A DNA stretch of 32,785 nucleotides from Methanothrix harundinacea (GCA_001509375.1 LGFT01000039.1:1-32785), one strand, 5' to 3'. Shown: positions 8,398-17,790, counted from the stretch's first letter. Notes: generated from the letters alone by a model not told the origin. Made by a program: numbers and translations.

Positions 8398-9219
8398 ATG
8401 GACGAAGAGACCCTAAACGAACTTTCCCTCTGGTTTTCCGAGTACGTTCAGACCTTCAAGTCCGGGGACTTCGAAAAAGACAGAAACATCGTTCTGAAGG
8501 AGGAGCACACCGGCCGCGTCCGCGGCGAGATTCGCGAGATCGGCGAATCCCTCGGCCTCGGCGATGAGGACCTCCGCCTTGCGGAGGCGATGGCCTTATT
8601 TCACGACCTCGGCCGCTTTCCCCAGTACGCCCGGTACGAAACCTTCTCGGACCGGAGATCCTGCGACCACGCCGTCCTCTCCGTCAAAGTCCTCAAGGAA
8701 AACCGGGTCCTCGACGCCCTCGATCCTTTGGAGAAAGACCTCATCCTCAAGCCGATATCATATCACAACCGGGCCGCCCTCCCGGAGGGAGAGTCGGAGC
8801 GGTGTCTCCTCTTCTCAAAGCTCCTCCGCGACGCAGATAAACTGGACATCTGGGCCGTCCTCCTCGATTACTACCAGCGGCGCGAGGAAGGATACCAAAA
8901 CGAGGCTCTAGAATTGGACCTTCCCGACCTTCTGGATATCTCAGAGGATGTCTACAAAGATATCATGGCCGGAGAGATCGTGAAGGCGAAAAATCTCCGA
9001 TCTCTCAACGACTTCAAGCTCCTCCAGGCGAGCTGGGTTTTCGACATAAACTTCTGGCCAGCTCTGTTGGCCGTCAGGGATAGGAGATACCTGGAAAGGA
9101 CCAGGGAGTTTCTTCCAAATTCAGAGGAAATATATCGAATCTTCGACCTCCTCCAATCCCGGCTCGAAGAGAGGATCGAGGCAGAAAGACCCGGCTCGAA
9201 AATCCGGCTCGATGGATGA
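8398..9219 (+). CDS. HD-domain phosphohydrolase-like protein
   Basis: A 273-residue protein with an HD-type metal site: an early His in KEEHTGRV, the paired FHDLGRF (His-Asp) at about residues 68-74, a further His in CDHAVLSVKVL, and the distal Asp in LLRDADKLDIW. HD proteins hydrolyse phosphate esters of nucleotides or second messengers; the substrate here is unknown. The C-terminal helices contain several Trp and Phe residues (SWVFDINFWPALLAV). ATG 8398 has AGGGGG at 8385-8390. It is the last gene of the smc cluster and ends four bases before the convergent GH15 gene. Confidence 0.85.
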   Translation: MDEETLNELSLWFSEYVQTFKSGDFEKDRNIVLKEEHTGRVRGEIREIGESLGLGDEDLRLAEAMALFHDLGRFPQYARYETFSDRRSCDHAVLSVKVLKENRVLDALDPLEKDLILKPISYHNRAALPEGESERCLLFSKLLRDADKLDIWAVLLDYYQRREEGYQNEALELDLPDLLDISEDVYKDIMAGEIVKAKNLRSLNDFKLLQASWVFDINFWPALLAVRDRRYLERTREFLPNSEEIYRIFDLLQSRLEERIEAERPGSKIRLDG

Positions 9220-9222
9220 TTT

Positions 9223-11205
9223 TTAGCCGGTTGGGCTGAGCTCGCAAACCCCGCCTTTTTTTCCGAGAGCTTCAAGAAACTCCAGCACCGCCAGGACGAA
9301 GGCGGCGCAGGACCAAGTCAGGGGCAGAACAGACCTCAGGCTGCCGTCGTCAGCCACCTGCTCGGGGAGGAGGCCCGTCGTGGGGTGGGCGTGATCTGCG
9401 CACCAGCCGATCAGCTCGATGCTTCTCCCGAAATTCCCCACCGCCGCGTGCCATTGGGCGAGCCATAGGGTGCAGATGATCCAGCTGTTCATTCGTCCAC
9501 CGTATCGATCGCCCTCGTACCGGGCGACGCCTCCCGACGGTCGTGACAGCTCTTGCTCGATGGCCTTCTCTGTCCTTTCTATACGGCTGTCTTCGGGAGA
9601 GAGGACCCCGAACCACCAGACGGCAAAGAGGGATGAATCGAGGGCCGGATCGTCGATCGACCGCCGAAATCGGCCGAGCTGATCGTCGTAAAGTTCTCTC
9701 AGAATCGCCTCCCTGACCCGCTCTGCCCCCGCCGACCAGGCCTCATAGAGGTCGTCGTCTCCCAGGGCCCGGGCCAGCTCCGAAGCGCCACAAAGCCCCG
9801 AGTAGACGGTGGAGGCGCTGTAGGTATAGATCCCCTTTCTCTCCTCCCAGAGGTCGAAGCTCGCGGGAGGAAGGCCGGACTCGTCTAGGGTCCGGAGGAG
9901 CCAGCTGGCTGCGGGGGATACGATCGACCCGAAGTACCTCCCCGCGGTCCAGACGTTCCTTGCGACTAGCCAGTTGAAGTAGAGGGCGAACAGTGGGAGG
10001 CCCGTCTCATCGATCTGGATCATGGGGACTGGGTGCCAGGTGCTCCCGAAGTCTCCGGCCGGGGTGTACTTGTGGAGGAAGTATCCCCGATCTGTGATCG
10101 TCTTCGCAAAGAACTGAAAGGCCTCACCGGTGAGGTGGTGGTACCGCGCCCGGTCGAGGGCGATACACGCCCACGCTGCGTCCCGGGGCCAGGAGTAGGT
10201 GTAGAGGTCGGCCCCGAACTGGCGGATCTCAGAGTCAGAAGATGCGATGACGGAGCCGTTCATGTCCATGTGGGCGACGGTGGCCAAAAGGCTTCGATAG
10301 AATATCTTGCGAACCCTCTTCGGCAGCCGGTCCATGAGGGCTGCCTCGGGGAGGACGGATATCCGTTCAAGAAAGGAGTTCCAGAAGTTGAAGGAGGTCT
10401 TGTAGAGGCTCGACTTCTCTCCTCTCTTGAGCCGCCGATGGGAGTTCATCACGGATTTGTAGCTCTTTCCGAAGGCGATCCACAGGTGCACCCTCCTCGA
10501 TTCGTTTGGCCCGAGCCCCGATATCGTCCAACCCAGGGTCGAATCCACGGATCCATGGGCCACGGGGTTTCCGCTGAGGCTGCCCTCCTTCAGGATCTCC
10601 CGCCAGGTTCCTTCAAGCCCCCTCCACTCGGCGGTCCCCGTCGCGAACTGGTCGAAGAGCGGATCGCTCCCGTGGAGGATGTACCTATCGCGCTTATAGT
10701 GGATCAGAACATCTCGGTCCACCACCGCCGTCTCGCCGATCTTGTTCTCCAGGATCCTGTAGTTCTGGTTTGAGAAGAGTCTCAGGTTTCTTCTCGTCTC
10801 CGAGACGTTTTTCACCTCGAAGATCCTTGAGAAGACATTCTCGGAGGGGTGGACTGCGTCAAATATGATGACCTCGACGTCCATCGCCGGATCTCCGAAG
10901 GCCGTCTCGCCGATGTTCGAGATCAGGCCGTGGACGACCCCCCTTTCGTCGGTCTCTGGATCTCCCACCAGAATCGGAGATCCCCCAAGGAAGTCCTGGC
11001 GGAAGCTCGATCTGTATCTCTGGACTGGTCTCCAGCCCTCAAACCAGCTGCATTGGCGAGATCCATCCAGATCGCAGATCCCCGCTCTGACGGCATGGCC
11101 GTGGTTTTCAAGGCCGACGAAGGGGAAGTAGACGTCTCTGATCGTTCCCCTCTCGTCCTCGCAGATCAGGATTCTCCCGTTTCCGAGCACCAGAGGTCTG
11201 GCCAA
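9223..11205 (-). CDS. Glycoside hydrolase family 15 protein (glucoamylase/trehalase-like)
   Basis: A 660-residue protein of the archaeal and bacterial GH15 type. The N-terminal beta-rich domain starts with RPLVLGNGRILICEDERG and GTIRDVYFPFVG. The C-terminal alpha/alpha barrel has YSWPRDAAWA (about residue 335), DLWEERKG with the likely general acid Glu near 452, and LPEQVADDG with the likely general base Glu near 615. Such enzymes release glucose from alpha-glucans or trehalose; cytoplasmic forms may turn over storage polysaccharide. No signal peptide is visible. TTG 11205 has GAGGGG seven bases upstream. A TATA-like element lies at about 11250-11259. Confidence 0.92.
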   Translation of the reverse strand: MARPLVLGNGRILICEDERGTIRDVYFPFVGLENHGHAVRAGICDLDGSRQCSWFEGWRPVQRYRSSFRQDFLGGSPILVGDPETDERGVVHGLISNIGETAFGDPAMDVEVIIFDAVHPSENVFSRIFEVKNVSETRRNLRLFSNQNYRILENKIGETAVVDRDVLIHYKRDRYILHGSDPLFDQFATGTAEWRGLEGTWREILKEGSLSGNPVAHGSVDSTLGWTISGLGPNESRRVHLWIAFGKSYKSVMNSHRRLKRGEKSSLYKTSFNFWNSFLERISVLPEAALMDRLPKRVRKIFYRSLLATVAHMDMNGSVIASSDSEIRQFGADLYTYSWPRDAAWACIALDRARYHHLTGEAFQFFAKTITDRGYFLHKYTPAGDFGSTWHPVPMIQIDETGLPLFALYFNWLVARNVWTAGRYFGSIVSPAASWLLRTLDESGLPPASFDLWEERKGIYTYSASTVYSGLCGASELARALGDDDLYEAWSAGAERVREAILRELYDDQLGRFRRSIDDPALDSSLFAVWWFGVLSPEDSRIERTEKAIEQELSRPSGGVARYEGDRYGGRMNSWIICTLWLAQWHAAVGNFGRSIELIGWCADHAHPTTGLLPEQVADDGSLRSVLPLTWSCAAFVLAVLEFLEALGKKGGVCELSPTG

Positions 11206-11248
11206 TTTGGATCCCCTCGAAAGAGCAATAGGTCGGTTTTGGCGACGT

Positions 11249-11259
11249 TCTTATTTTAA
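11249..11259 (-). promoter_or_regulatory. TATA-box promoter of the GH15 gene
   Basis: Read on the minus strand the element is TTAAAATAAG, 44 bases before the TTG start, in otherwise GC-rich DNA. It predicts a leader of about 20 bases containing the GAGGGG ribosome site. Confidence 0.45.
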
Positions 11260-11282
11260 CCCTGCTCTCTCCGGGAACCTCT

Positions 11283-11447
11283 TTGGGGCGACGATTTCGA
11301 TTTGATGGCGACTTCTATATTGACGTCGATAACGCCCTTTGGATCGTCTTTCCGTACAACGCCACCTCCAGCAGCTACGTCATAAGGAGAGTCCAAGACG
11401 ACGATGCGGGTTATTGCACTTGTGAGGTGACCCAGCGACAGAAATAG
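11283..11447 (+). CDS. Small hypothetical protein or gene fragment
   Basis: A plus-strand frame from TTG 11283 to TAG 11447 gives 54 residues, beginning after a short basic stretch and continuing FDGDFYIDVDNALWIVF and DDDAGYCTCEV. Asp/Tyr-rich content and GTC, GAC and TAC codon use look like real coding sequence. The ribosome site is weak (GGGAA eight bases upstream), and the frame stays open upstream to about 11234, so this may be the end of a decayed larger gene. No family recognised. A hairpin with a T run follows at 11558. Confidence 0.35.
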   Translation: MGRRFRFDGDFYIDVDNALWIVFPYNATSSSYVIRRVQDDDAGYCTCEVTQRQK

Positions 11448-11557
11448 CGGTGAGGACGCGGGAAGGCTCTACGTAGGATGGTGGGAATGCGAAGGAGCAA
11501 GCCCCTGCAAATGTCAGTTTCGTCCAAGGTGGAAATATGGTGCAGTGACCTTTTATA

Positions 11558-11577
11558 GGTCATGGCATGATCTTTTT
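11558..11577 (+). terminator. Hairpin plus T-run
   Basis: GGTCATGGCATGATC is a near-perfect palindrome directly followed by TTTTT. It would terminate plus-strand transcription from the small gene at 11283. It overlaps a TGACC-N7-GGTCA inverted repeat at 11546-11562. Confidence 0.35.
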
Positions 11578-11614
11578 CCTCAAAATACCAACTTACCAAA
11601 ATAACGTAATGATG

Positions 11615-11637
11615 GAGTCCGGCCTTCAGCCGAACTC
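11615..11637 (-). terminator. Hairpin overlapping the stop codon of the giant surface protein gene
   Basis: GAGTCCGGC and GCCGAACTC form nine pairs (one G-U) with a five-base loop that contains the stop codon of the minus-strand gene. T-rich DNA follows on that strand. Confidence 0.4.
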
Positions 11638-14600
11638 CAGCCTGCACTTTAGGGCCGCTTCCACCATGTAGGCCTCCCCGGGGTTCATCGACTCGTTCTT
11701 CTCCAGATGGACCCACCCTCCGTCCCTGTAGGTCCAAAGGAACGCCGATACGACCCCCTCCTTTACCGCTTCGGGGTAGGTGTAGCGCTTGTGATTCGCC
11801 CTTACGGCGACCTCGGAGATCGGAACCGACGCGTTCATGGGAACCCCCACCAGGTTCCACCCCTTCTGCAGCTCTACCATGTAGGGGAGATCCACCGGCT
11901 TTCCTGGAATCTCCAGGGTGAAGCTCTCCTCACCGTCGATGATGTAGCCCATTCCAGGTTTTAGGTCGGTAACGTTGAGCGCATGGTCGTCCTTGATGCT
12001 GTAGTTCCAGCCGTCTCCTGAAAGGGCGAATATCCCCCGGTAGCCTTTCCGATCGAGAGCTTTGGTGACGGAGGGATCTTTAGGGTTCAGGTGGACCGAG
12101 AAGGGGTTCCAGCCAATAGAGACGTTGACGATCTGGACCTCGCCCGGCACCAGCCTGTATTCGACGGTGAAGGTCCTGCTCTCGTTAATGGCCGGGCTCA
12201 AAACTGGCCATACTACCCGCTTCTCTCCGCCGACCAGCTCTTCACCATGCCAGACCACCCTTCCCTTCTCCTTCACCACCACCTCTTCGGCATCTTCGGG
12301 CAGGATCACCTCGCCGATGAGGGCGGGGGGAGCATTCAGGCTGAGATAGCCGTCTGAGGAATCCTTGACGATCCAGTAAATCCAGTCGGAGGACCACTCG
12401 GAGGTGGGTTTGATCGATACAGAAACTTCGTTCGACACGTTTGATTCTGCGACGTTCGAGACCTCCATCTCGTAGGGCAGCTCCGGGGTTTTCGGGATAG
12501 TGGGCCTGAAGGCGGGATCTCCGAAGAGGGCGTAAATGCTCACGGTCTGGTTGAGCATATCTTCGACAGAGACATACCAGGGCAGGTATTCGTCGATCTC
12601 TTCGAGATCGATACCCCCGGTGGCCTGGATCTTCGATATGTAAAGGTTGTTGGCAGCCATCACCGCCTGGCCGATGGTGGCGTTCTCGAATACGAGGGCC
12701 TGATACATCCTTCCTGGGTGATCATCTGATACGAATACCCAGGAATTGGCGCTCGCTCCAAGGTAGTTCACGGCTCCAGCCCTCAGGAAGGCCAAGGCCA
12801 TGGAATCTTCCAGCCTCGTGGGGATGTATATCTCGATCCCATCTCTGTAGGCTAGAACCTGGCCCTTGATCTTGGAGGTTAAGCAGGCAGTGGTGGTGGT
12901 GGTCTGGGGGGCGAGGGTCATCTGCTTTACCTGTTCCTCGTCCATGATCTGATCCATCAGCGCCCACAGGGACAGCTGCCAACCCCAATCGATGCCGTGA
13001 TAATCGAAATAGACTATGCTCTCGCCGCTGTTCATCTTGGAGGAGACCCTCTGGTAGGTCGCCTCCTCCCAGCGGAGGTTTTCAGCGTCCAATCCCGCAG
13101 CCCTCAGGTACTCGCCGATCCGAAGGGGGATCGGAGACTGGGGCCATGTGGGATAGTCGGTGGGCGACGATATCACCAGGGCAGACTCTCTCCATTCTCC
13201 TCCAATCCTGTCGTAGGCCAGGGTTCTTGCCACCATCTGGGATGCGTCGTACGCGCTCAGGCCGATTATCCTCCCAGATGCCACATCTTGGTAGCAGTCG
13301 TCGTCGAGCTGGATCATGTACTCTCTATATATGTCGTACTCAAAGGCCGTCGCCTCTTGCCTCCCTCCCGTGGAGATGAAGGGAAGAGATCCGGGACCAC
13401 CTACCACGATCAAGTACTTCGGCGAAATGTCCAGGTCTTCTACAAGCATCTGGAGGTCCGCCTCCACCTCAGCCGGGTCCAGATCCTGGGGATTCTGGTT
13501 TGCGTCCACCAAGATGCCCCTCCTCGCCCCAGCCATCTGGGCCGAGAGGAGGGAGAGCTTGGGGATCTTGGTGTGGCTGAAGGCCGTCACGTTTATGGGG
13601 GCTGCAGAGGCGACTACCTCCACTGTGAAGTTTTCGGTCCTGTGATCGGGGGCCTCTTCGCCCCTCCAGGTTTCGAGGTTGAAGGTCCAGATCCCCGGTC
13701 TGTTGAAGAGGGCGGTGGTTTTGCACTTCTTTCCTGGATTGCAGTCCGCGAAGGTCTGGCTGCCGATCCACCCGGTGGGGCTGTAGTAATTCAAAACCAC
13801 GTGGTGGGGCTGCCTCGCCACCTCCCAGGATATCTCAGTCCATCCAGGCGAAGTCTTTGCAGGACGAGTTATGTTGATCACGGGACCGTCGTCAATCCCC
13901 TTTTTTCCCTTACCGTTTTCGTCGTTGCCGTCTTCTTCGATGCCGCTATAAGTCACTCTCATCCCGCCGTCGAGGGGCTGAGTCCATCCGGCGTCGAGGG
14001 CGTGGAGTATCACCACCTCCAAGTTCAGAGTGACAAACTCGGAGGGTTCCAGACGGTCGATGGTCCAGTTTAGTTCGGTCCCGTCGAAGAAGGCGCTGTT
14101 GGTGTTCGGCTCCGTGCCGGTTAGGGGGTCGGAAAGATCAACGGATCCAGAGGCTGTGCTCCACCAGACTACAAGCCTCGCTGGCAGGATAAGGTCGGTC
14201 AGAGACAGGTTTTCGAGCTCTTCTTTTCCGCTGTTCTTCAGGGCGACCTTGAGCCGTACGATCTCCCCTTCGCTCTCGGAGGGTATCTCTGTGGGGTTCA
14301 CCTCGACTTCCAGAAGAAGGTTTTCGTCTATCTTCGTTCTCTCAAGCACCGACTTCGGCTTCGGAGCGAGGAGGGATAGGTCGCGAGAGTTGGTGAGGAC
14401 CACCGACTCGGCCTCCTCTCCGCGGGCTCTCATCTCCTGGACCAGAAGCTCGTTGTCGCCTTTGATCACCGTCAGGTTGAGGTCTCCGAGGCGAGCTTGG
14501 ACCTCGTCAGATATGGGTCCGGATGATACCACCGTGGTTGCCCCGAGGCGGATTAGGGCATCTTCAGTGGAGTTGGATAGCCCATCTCCGACGAAGAGGA

Positions 14601-16044
14601 TCGGCCAGTTGAGGTAAGAGGCGATGGCAGCGCCCGTAAGCCCTGCGCTATAGTTGTCCCCCACAAGGACGGCTCCGGGAGACCTTTCCCACCTCGAAGA
14701 GATCTCGGCTGCCATCTCAAAGCTGTCGTTGCCATAGATCCTTGAATCGCACTTCCAGAATACGTCTCCTATGCCCAGGGTCTTGCCCTCCAGCCGTTCC
14801 AGGAGCCATCGGACCGATGGGGATGGGGGCTCCAGCTCCGACCATAGGGGGGTGTAGACTACGTCATACTCGAAGACCATGCCAGAGGCTCCGCCCTCGA
14901 TCAGCTTTTCGATGTAACCGACCGTGCCCGCAACGTTCTGAGTGGATATGGTGTACTCGACATAATCGTCGCTGAGCCGGACGAAGACGGAGGTCTCCGT
15001 CATCTCAGAAGCCACCTTCATGTCCGCTGGAGCGACGGGGCTCACCACCATGAAGTCTGCCAGATCCGATATCTCAGCGAAGTTATACCCCTCGCTCCTA
15101 TCGAAGGGATCCCCGATGGCGACGCCCAGCTTTGCGGGACCCATCTCAGAGGTGATATTTGCGATCTCCTTGACGACCTCCAGGACTTGCTCCTCCTTCC
15201 ACCGGCTCCAAAGCTGGCGGTTGTAGCCGCTGGACCCCACCCTTGAGAGGTCAACGCCCGTATCGTTGTAGAACTCCTCTTTACAGACGTCGCAGAAGCA
15301 GTTATCATCACCCAGGAACCCGAAGTTATATAGTACGACTCCATCGGCGCCGTAATCCTCGATCACCGTCTCGACCCAGTCGTAGAGGAGATCTCTCGCA
15401 TCGGGATCCACGGGACAGAGCCGGTCGGCGACGACGATTCCATCAGAACCGACGGCGATCTGGGCCGATTCGGGATAAAGGTCTTGAGACCCCCCATGAA
15501 CTGAGCCGGATCTGGCGGCCGTTTCCTGCCCCCGGCCCTGGACTAGCAGCTCACCCACCAGAAGGAGGGCAGCATCTCTGTTGCTCGCCGCCAGGACTTC
15601 TTCCTCCGTGATCGCGGAATCGGAGTTTTGGGAAACTTCCAGGGTGGCGGTGACATAGGCTTCGACCCCCTCTTTCTGGGCGGATTCAACCAGACTCTTC
15701 GCGAGGTCTCCCTTGGCATCGATCACCAAGGCCGATACATCCGCTGCGACCATGGCGTGGAGGACTGAGACCGGGCCATAACGTTCGAGATCGGCCTGAC
15801 CTATCCAGCCCAGCCTCTCTCCCGCTTCGACCTCTCTTGGCATTATGAGAAGGGGCCTAGTCTCGACGCCGTCCTCCTTTGACCATATCGCAAGAGGCGT
15901 CGCGGCGACAACATCGTGCCAGTCCTCTCCCCCCACGAGGATCGTCTCTTCCAGGGATTCCGACTTCGTCCCCCTTTCCATCTGGGCTTCGGCGGCGATC
16001 GCGAAGATCGCAAACAACGTCAGGAGCGTCAAAAAGCGTCTCAA
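11626..16044 (-). CDS. Giant secreted multidomain surface protein (barrel-like, CWB2-like and C25 peptidase-like domains)
   Basis: 1472 residues starting with a Sec signal peptide (hydrophobic 4-18, cleavage after AEA). Residues about 60-410 look like a glycosidase-type TIM barrel: ADGVVLYNFGF, then a CFCDVCKEEF cysteine cluster (249-258) as in putative glycosyl hydrolase-like families. Residues about 455-535 resemble cell wall-binding repeat 2 (VLVGDNYSAGLTGAAIA, TTVVSSGPIS). Residues 575-810 are beta-sandwich-like. Residues about 875-1185 resemble the gingipain (C25) peptidase fold: VVGGPGSLPF, a YFDYHG His at 1016, a TTACLTS Cys at 1054, and the closing YALFGDPAFRP. The C-terminus has two GWN repeats (GWNPFSVHLNP, GWNLVGVPMN). 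There is no C-terminal membrane anchor. The TTG start touches the stop of the upstream gene, so the two are one operon. Domain names are by eye. Confidence 0.82.
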   Translation of the reverse strand: MRRFLTLLTLFAIFAIAAEAQMERGTKSESLEETILVGGEDWHDVVAATPLAIWSKEDGVETRPLLIMPREVEAGERLGWIGQADLERYGPVSVLHAMVAADVSALVIDAKGDLAKSLVESAQKEGVEAYVTATLEVSQNSDSAITEEEVLAASNRDAALLLVGELLVQGRGQETAARSGSVHGGSQDLYPESAQIAVGSDGIVVADRLCPVDPDARDLLYDWVETVIEDYGADGVVLYNFGFLGDDNCFCDVCKEEFYNDTGVDLSRVGSSGYNRQLWSRWKEEQVLEVVKEIANITSEMGPAKLGVAIGDPFDRSEGYNFAEISDLADFMVVSPVAPADMKVASEMTETSVFVRLSDDYVEYTISTQNVAGTVGYIEKLIEGGASGMVFEYDVVYTPLWSELEPPSPSVRWLLERLEGKTLGIGDVFWKCDSRIYGNDSFEMAAEISSRWERSPGAVLVGDNYSAGLTGAAIASYLNWPILFVGDGLSNSTEDALIRLGATTVVSSGPISDEVQARLGDLNLTVIKGDNELLVQEMRARGEEAESVVLTNSRDLSLLAPKPKSVLERTKIDENLLLEVEVNPTEIPSESEGEIVRLKVALKNSGKEELENLSLTDLILPARLVVWWSTASGSVDLSDPLTGTEPNTNSAFFDGTELNWTIDRLEPSEFVTLNLEVVILHALDAGWTQPLDGGMRVTYSGIEEDGNDENGKGKKGIDDGPVINITRPAKTSPGWTEISWEVARQPHHVVLNYYSPTGWIGSQTFADCNPGKKCKTTALFNRPGIWTFNLETWRGEEAPDHRTENFTVEVVASAAPINVTAFSHTKIPKLSLLSAQMAGARRGILVDANQNPQDLDPAEVEADLQMLVEDLDISPKYLIVVGGPGSLPFISTGGRQEATAFEYDIYREYMIQLDDDCYQDVASGRIIGLSAYDASQMVARTLAYDRIGGEWRESALVISSPTDYPTWPQSPIPLRIGEYLRAAGLDAENLRWEEATYQRVSSKMNSGESIVYFDYHGIDWGWQLSLWALMDQIMDEEQVKQMTLAPQTTTTTACLTSKIKGQVLAYRDGIEIYIPTRLEDSMALAFLRAGAVNYLGASANSWVFVSDDHPGRMYQALVFENATIGQAVMAANNLYISKIQATGGIDLEEIDEYLPWYVSVEDMLNQTVSIYALFGDPAFRPTIPKTPELPYEMEVSNVAESNVSNEVSVSIKPTSEWSSDWIYWIVKDSSDGYLSLNAPPALIGEVILPEDAEEVVVKEKGRVVWHGEELVGGEKRVVWPVLSPAINESRTFTVEYRLVPGEVQIVNVSIGWNPFSVHLNPKDPSVTKALDRKGYRGIFALSGDGWNYSIKDDHALNVTDLKPGMGYIIDGEESFTLEIPGKPVDLPYMVELQKGWNLVGVPMNASVPISEVAVRANHKRYTYPEAVKEGVVSAFLWTYRDGGWVHLEKNESMNPGEAYMVEAALKCRLEFG

Positions 16045-17649
16045 TTATGTCGCCTCCTCAATGGACAGGCCCGCATCTTTAAGCGCCTCTATCAGGGCCT
16101 GATCGATCCCGCCGCCAAAGATGAGAACTTTGGACAAACCTCTATCCATCATATCTTTCAGCGCGGCCACGCTCGTCTCGGATGGCGGGGAGCTGCAGAT
16201 TATCAGGGGGGCGCTGATCTTCTTCGCCTTCTCGTATGCGGCGAAGGCCACCACCTCGTCAGTTCCTGTCAGGACCACCTCTTCTGTATTTTCAGGCCAC
16301 AAAATCGACGCGAAGAGCCACGAGGTTTCGCAGATGTCATCTCCCCCTATCCTCTCGGTCGGCATCATCTCTTCGATGAGCTTTTCGACGTCGGGGGGGA
16401 CGACCGATTCGTTCCCCAGGATTACCACCTTGGCGAGAGGCAGATCCTCCAGCTCTTCGATGTCACCCTCGTCCAGCTCGCCGCCGGTGAGGGTGATCAC
16501 CGGCACAGTATCGTTAACCCCCTCGGCATAGGACAAAGCCAGGGCTCTATATAGGAGGCCGTCCCCGGTCACGATGGCGAACTTTGTCGTATCCGTAGCA
16601 AAAACCTCCGCTCTCTCAGTGGGCAGGGGGATACCATAGGAATCGTGAAGCACAAGTTCTATCGTGAACCGGCCGGGCCTTGTGGCCATCAAAGTGAACT
16701 CGCCGACCCCTGACTTCGTTTTACCGACCGCGATCACTTGGTTTTGGGGCATTACCAATAGGTCGGGAGGCGCTTCTATCCGGACTGAGATCTTCTCATC
16801 CACGTTTAGTTTGATTTTGATCGATCCTGTGTGGGTTCTATTGACTACCATCAGATCTGGAAGCTCCAGAACAGCTTCATAAGCGCGAATCTCCTGGTTG
16901 ATCTCAATCTCCGCCTCGACGGAGGCGTTCTTCGATGGATCGCTCAAAGAGGTCGCCGATATCTCTATCGTCTGGCGGTCACCCGCCCTCCCTCCTACGA
17001 TATTTAGTTCGAGGACGCGGATCACCCCCGAGGCGAGGGTGAGGTTGCAGGGCAGGTTCATGGGCATTTCTCTGTCGAAGAGGGTGGCCGTCCATCGAGG
17101 GGGAAGGTGGGGCGCGTCCACGGATATGACGTCTTTGAAGAGGCCCGCGTTTCTGACCATCAGCTCGAACTCCGCGGGCTCGTCAGGGTCCGCGGTCGCC
17201 GAAGCCGAACTCGCATCGTTGATGCTGAGGCTGACACCATAGCTCTCCTGCTCGGTGAGCTCGACCTCGAACTCCACCAGAAGCGGCAGCGAGGAGGTAT
17301 CGTCGAAGAAGTAGACGAATCCCGTGTAAGTTCCTGGGTCCATCTCCGGGGGTGAGGAGAAGGTTATATCGACTTTGATCTCCTCATCGTCGTAGATATC
17401 CTCGGACTCTGGGCCGAGCTTCTCAAATTTTGGGATCTCCATGGTGATCAGCTCTTTCGCCCTGCCGGCCACGGGGATCGAGGTGATCTCGAAGATGGGC
17501 GCATCGCCCAGATTCTCGAGGATCAGAGTTCTTTTTGTCACCTCACCAGGGTGGAGTTCCACTTCGAATCTGTCCCTGTCTGCTGTAAGCTCTGCCGCAG
17601 AAACGGCGATCAGCAACATCAGGATGGAGAGGAGTTTTACTAGCTTCAT
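16045..17649 (-). CDS. Secreted surface protein with beta-sandwich and CWB2-like domains
   Basis: 534 residues with a signal peptide (MKLVKLLSILMLLIAVSAA). Residues 20-345 are beta-rich, with NEW1/CARDB-like extracellular repeats (LHPGEVTKRTLILENLG, DPDEPAEFELMVRNAG). Residues about 350-534 are alpha/beta and resemble cell wall-binding repeat 2 domains: KFAIVTGDGLLYRALALSYA, KVVILGNESVVPPDVEKL, EEVVLTGTDEVVAFAAYEKA and KVLIFGGGIDQALIEAL. No membrane anchor is seen. TAA is followed at once by the TTG of the giant protein gene, and the shared domain type suggests the two products work together at the cell envelope. The function is not known. Confidence 0.8.
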   Translation of the reverse strand: MKLVKLLSILMLLIAVSAAELTADRDRFEVELHPGEVTKRTLILENLGDAPIFEITSIPVAGRAKELITMEIPKFEKLGPESEDIYDDEEIKVDITFSSPPEMDPGTYTGFVYFFDDTSSLPLLVEFEVELTEQESYGVSLSINDASSASATADPDEPAEFELMVRNAGLFKDVISVDAPHLPPRWTATLFDREMPMNLPCNLTLASGVIRVLELNIVGGRAGDRQTIEISATSLSDPSKNASVEAEIEINQEIRAYEAVLELPDLMVVNRTHTGSIKIKLNVDEKISVRIEAPPDLLVMPQNQVIAVGKTKSGVGEFTLMATRPGRFTIELVLHDSYGIPLPTERAEVFATDTTKFAIVTGDGLLYRALALSYAEGVNDTVPVITLTGGELDEGDIEELEDLPLAKVVILGNESVVPPDVEKLIEEMMPTERIGGDDICETSWLFASILWPENTEEVVLTGTDEVVAFAAYEKAKKISAPLIICSSPPSETSVAALKDMMDRGLSKVLIFGGGIDQALIEALKDAGLSIEEAT

Positions 17650-17747
17650 CTGGGCACCACTTTCGGTTGATCGCGGAGCGGTGGTATCACGGTTCCGTCT
17701 CCTCGCCTGGGAGTCCGAGCGTTGTATGCCCGCTTCCAGAGAGGCCG

Positions 17748-17790
17748 GTTTCAGTCCTGATCGGCGCCATCTCCCATCGAGGCCTGAAAC
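17748..17790 (-). promoter_or_regulatory. Imperfect hairpin in leader of the surface-protein operon
   Basis: GTTTCAG and CTGAAAC are perfect inverted arms, extended inward by CCT/AGG and GAT/ATC pairs. With the TATA-like element at 17861-17872 the minus-strand transcript would start near 17838, placing this hairpin inside a leader of about 190 bases. Confidence 0.35.

Noticed and set aside
17748-17790. CRISPR-like repeat beginning GTTTCAG and ending CTGAAAC
   Set aside because: Only one copy, no spacers and no cas genes in the window. Better read as a hairpin.
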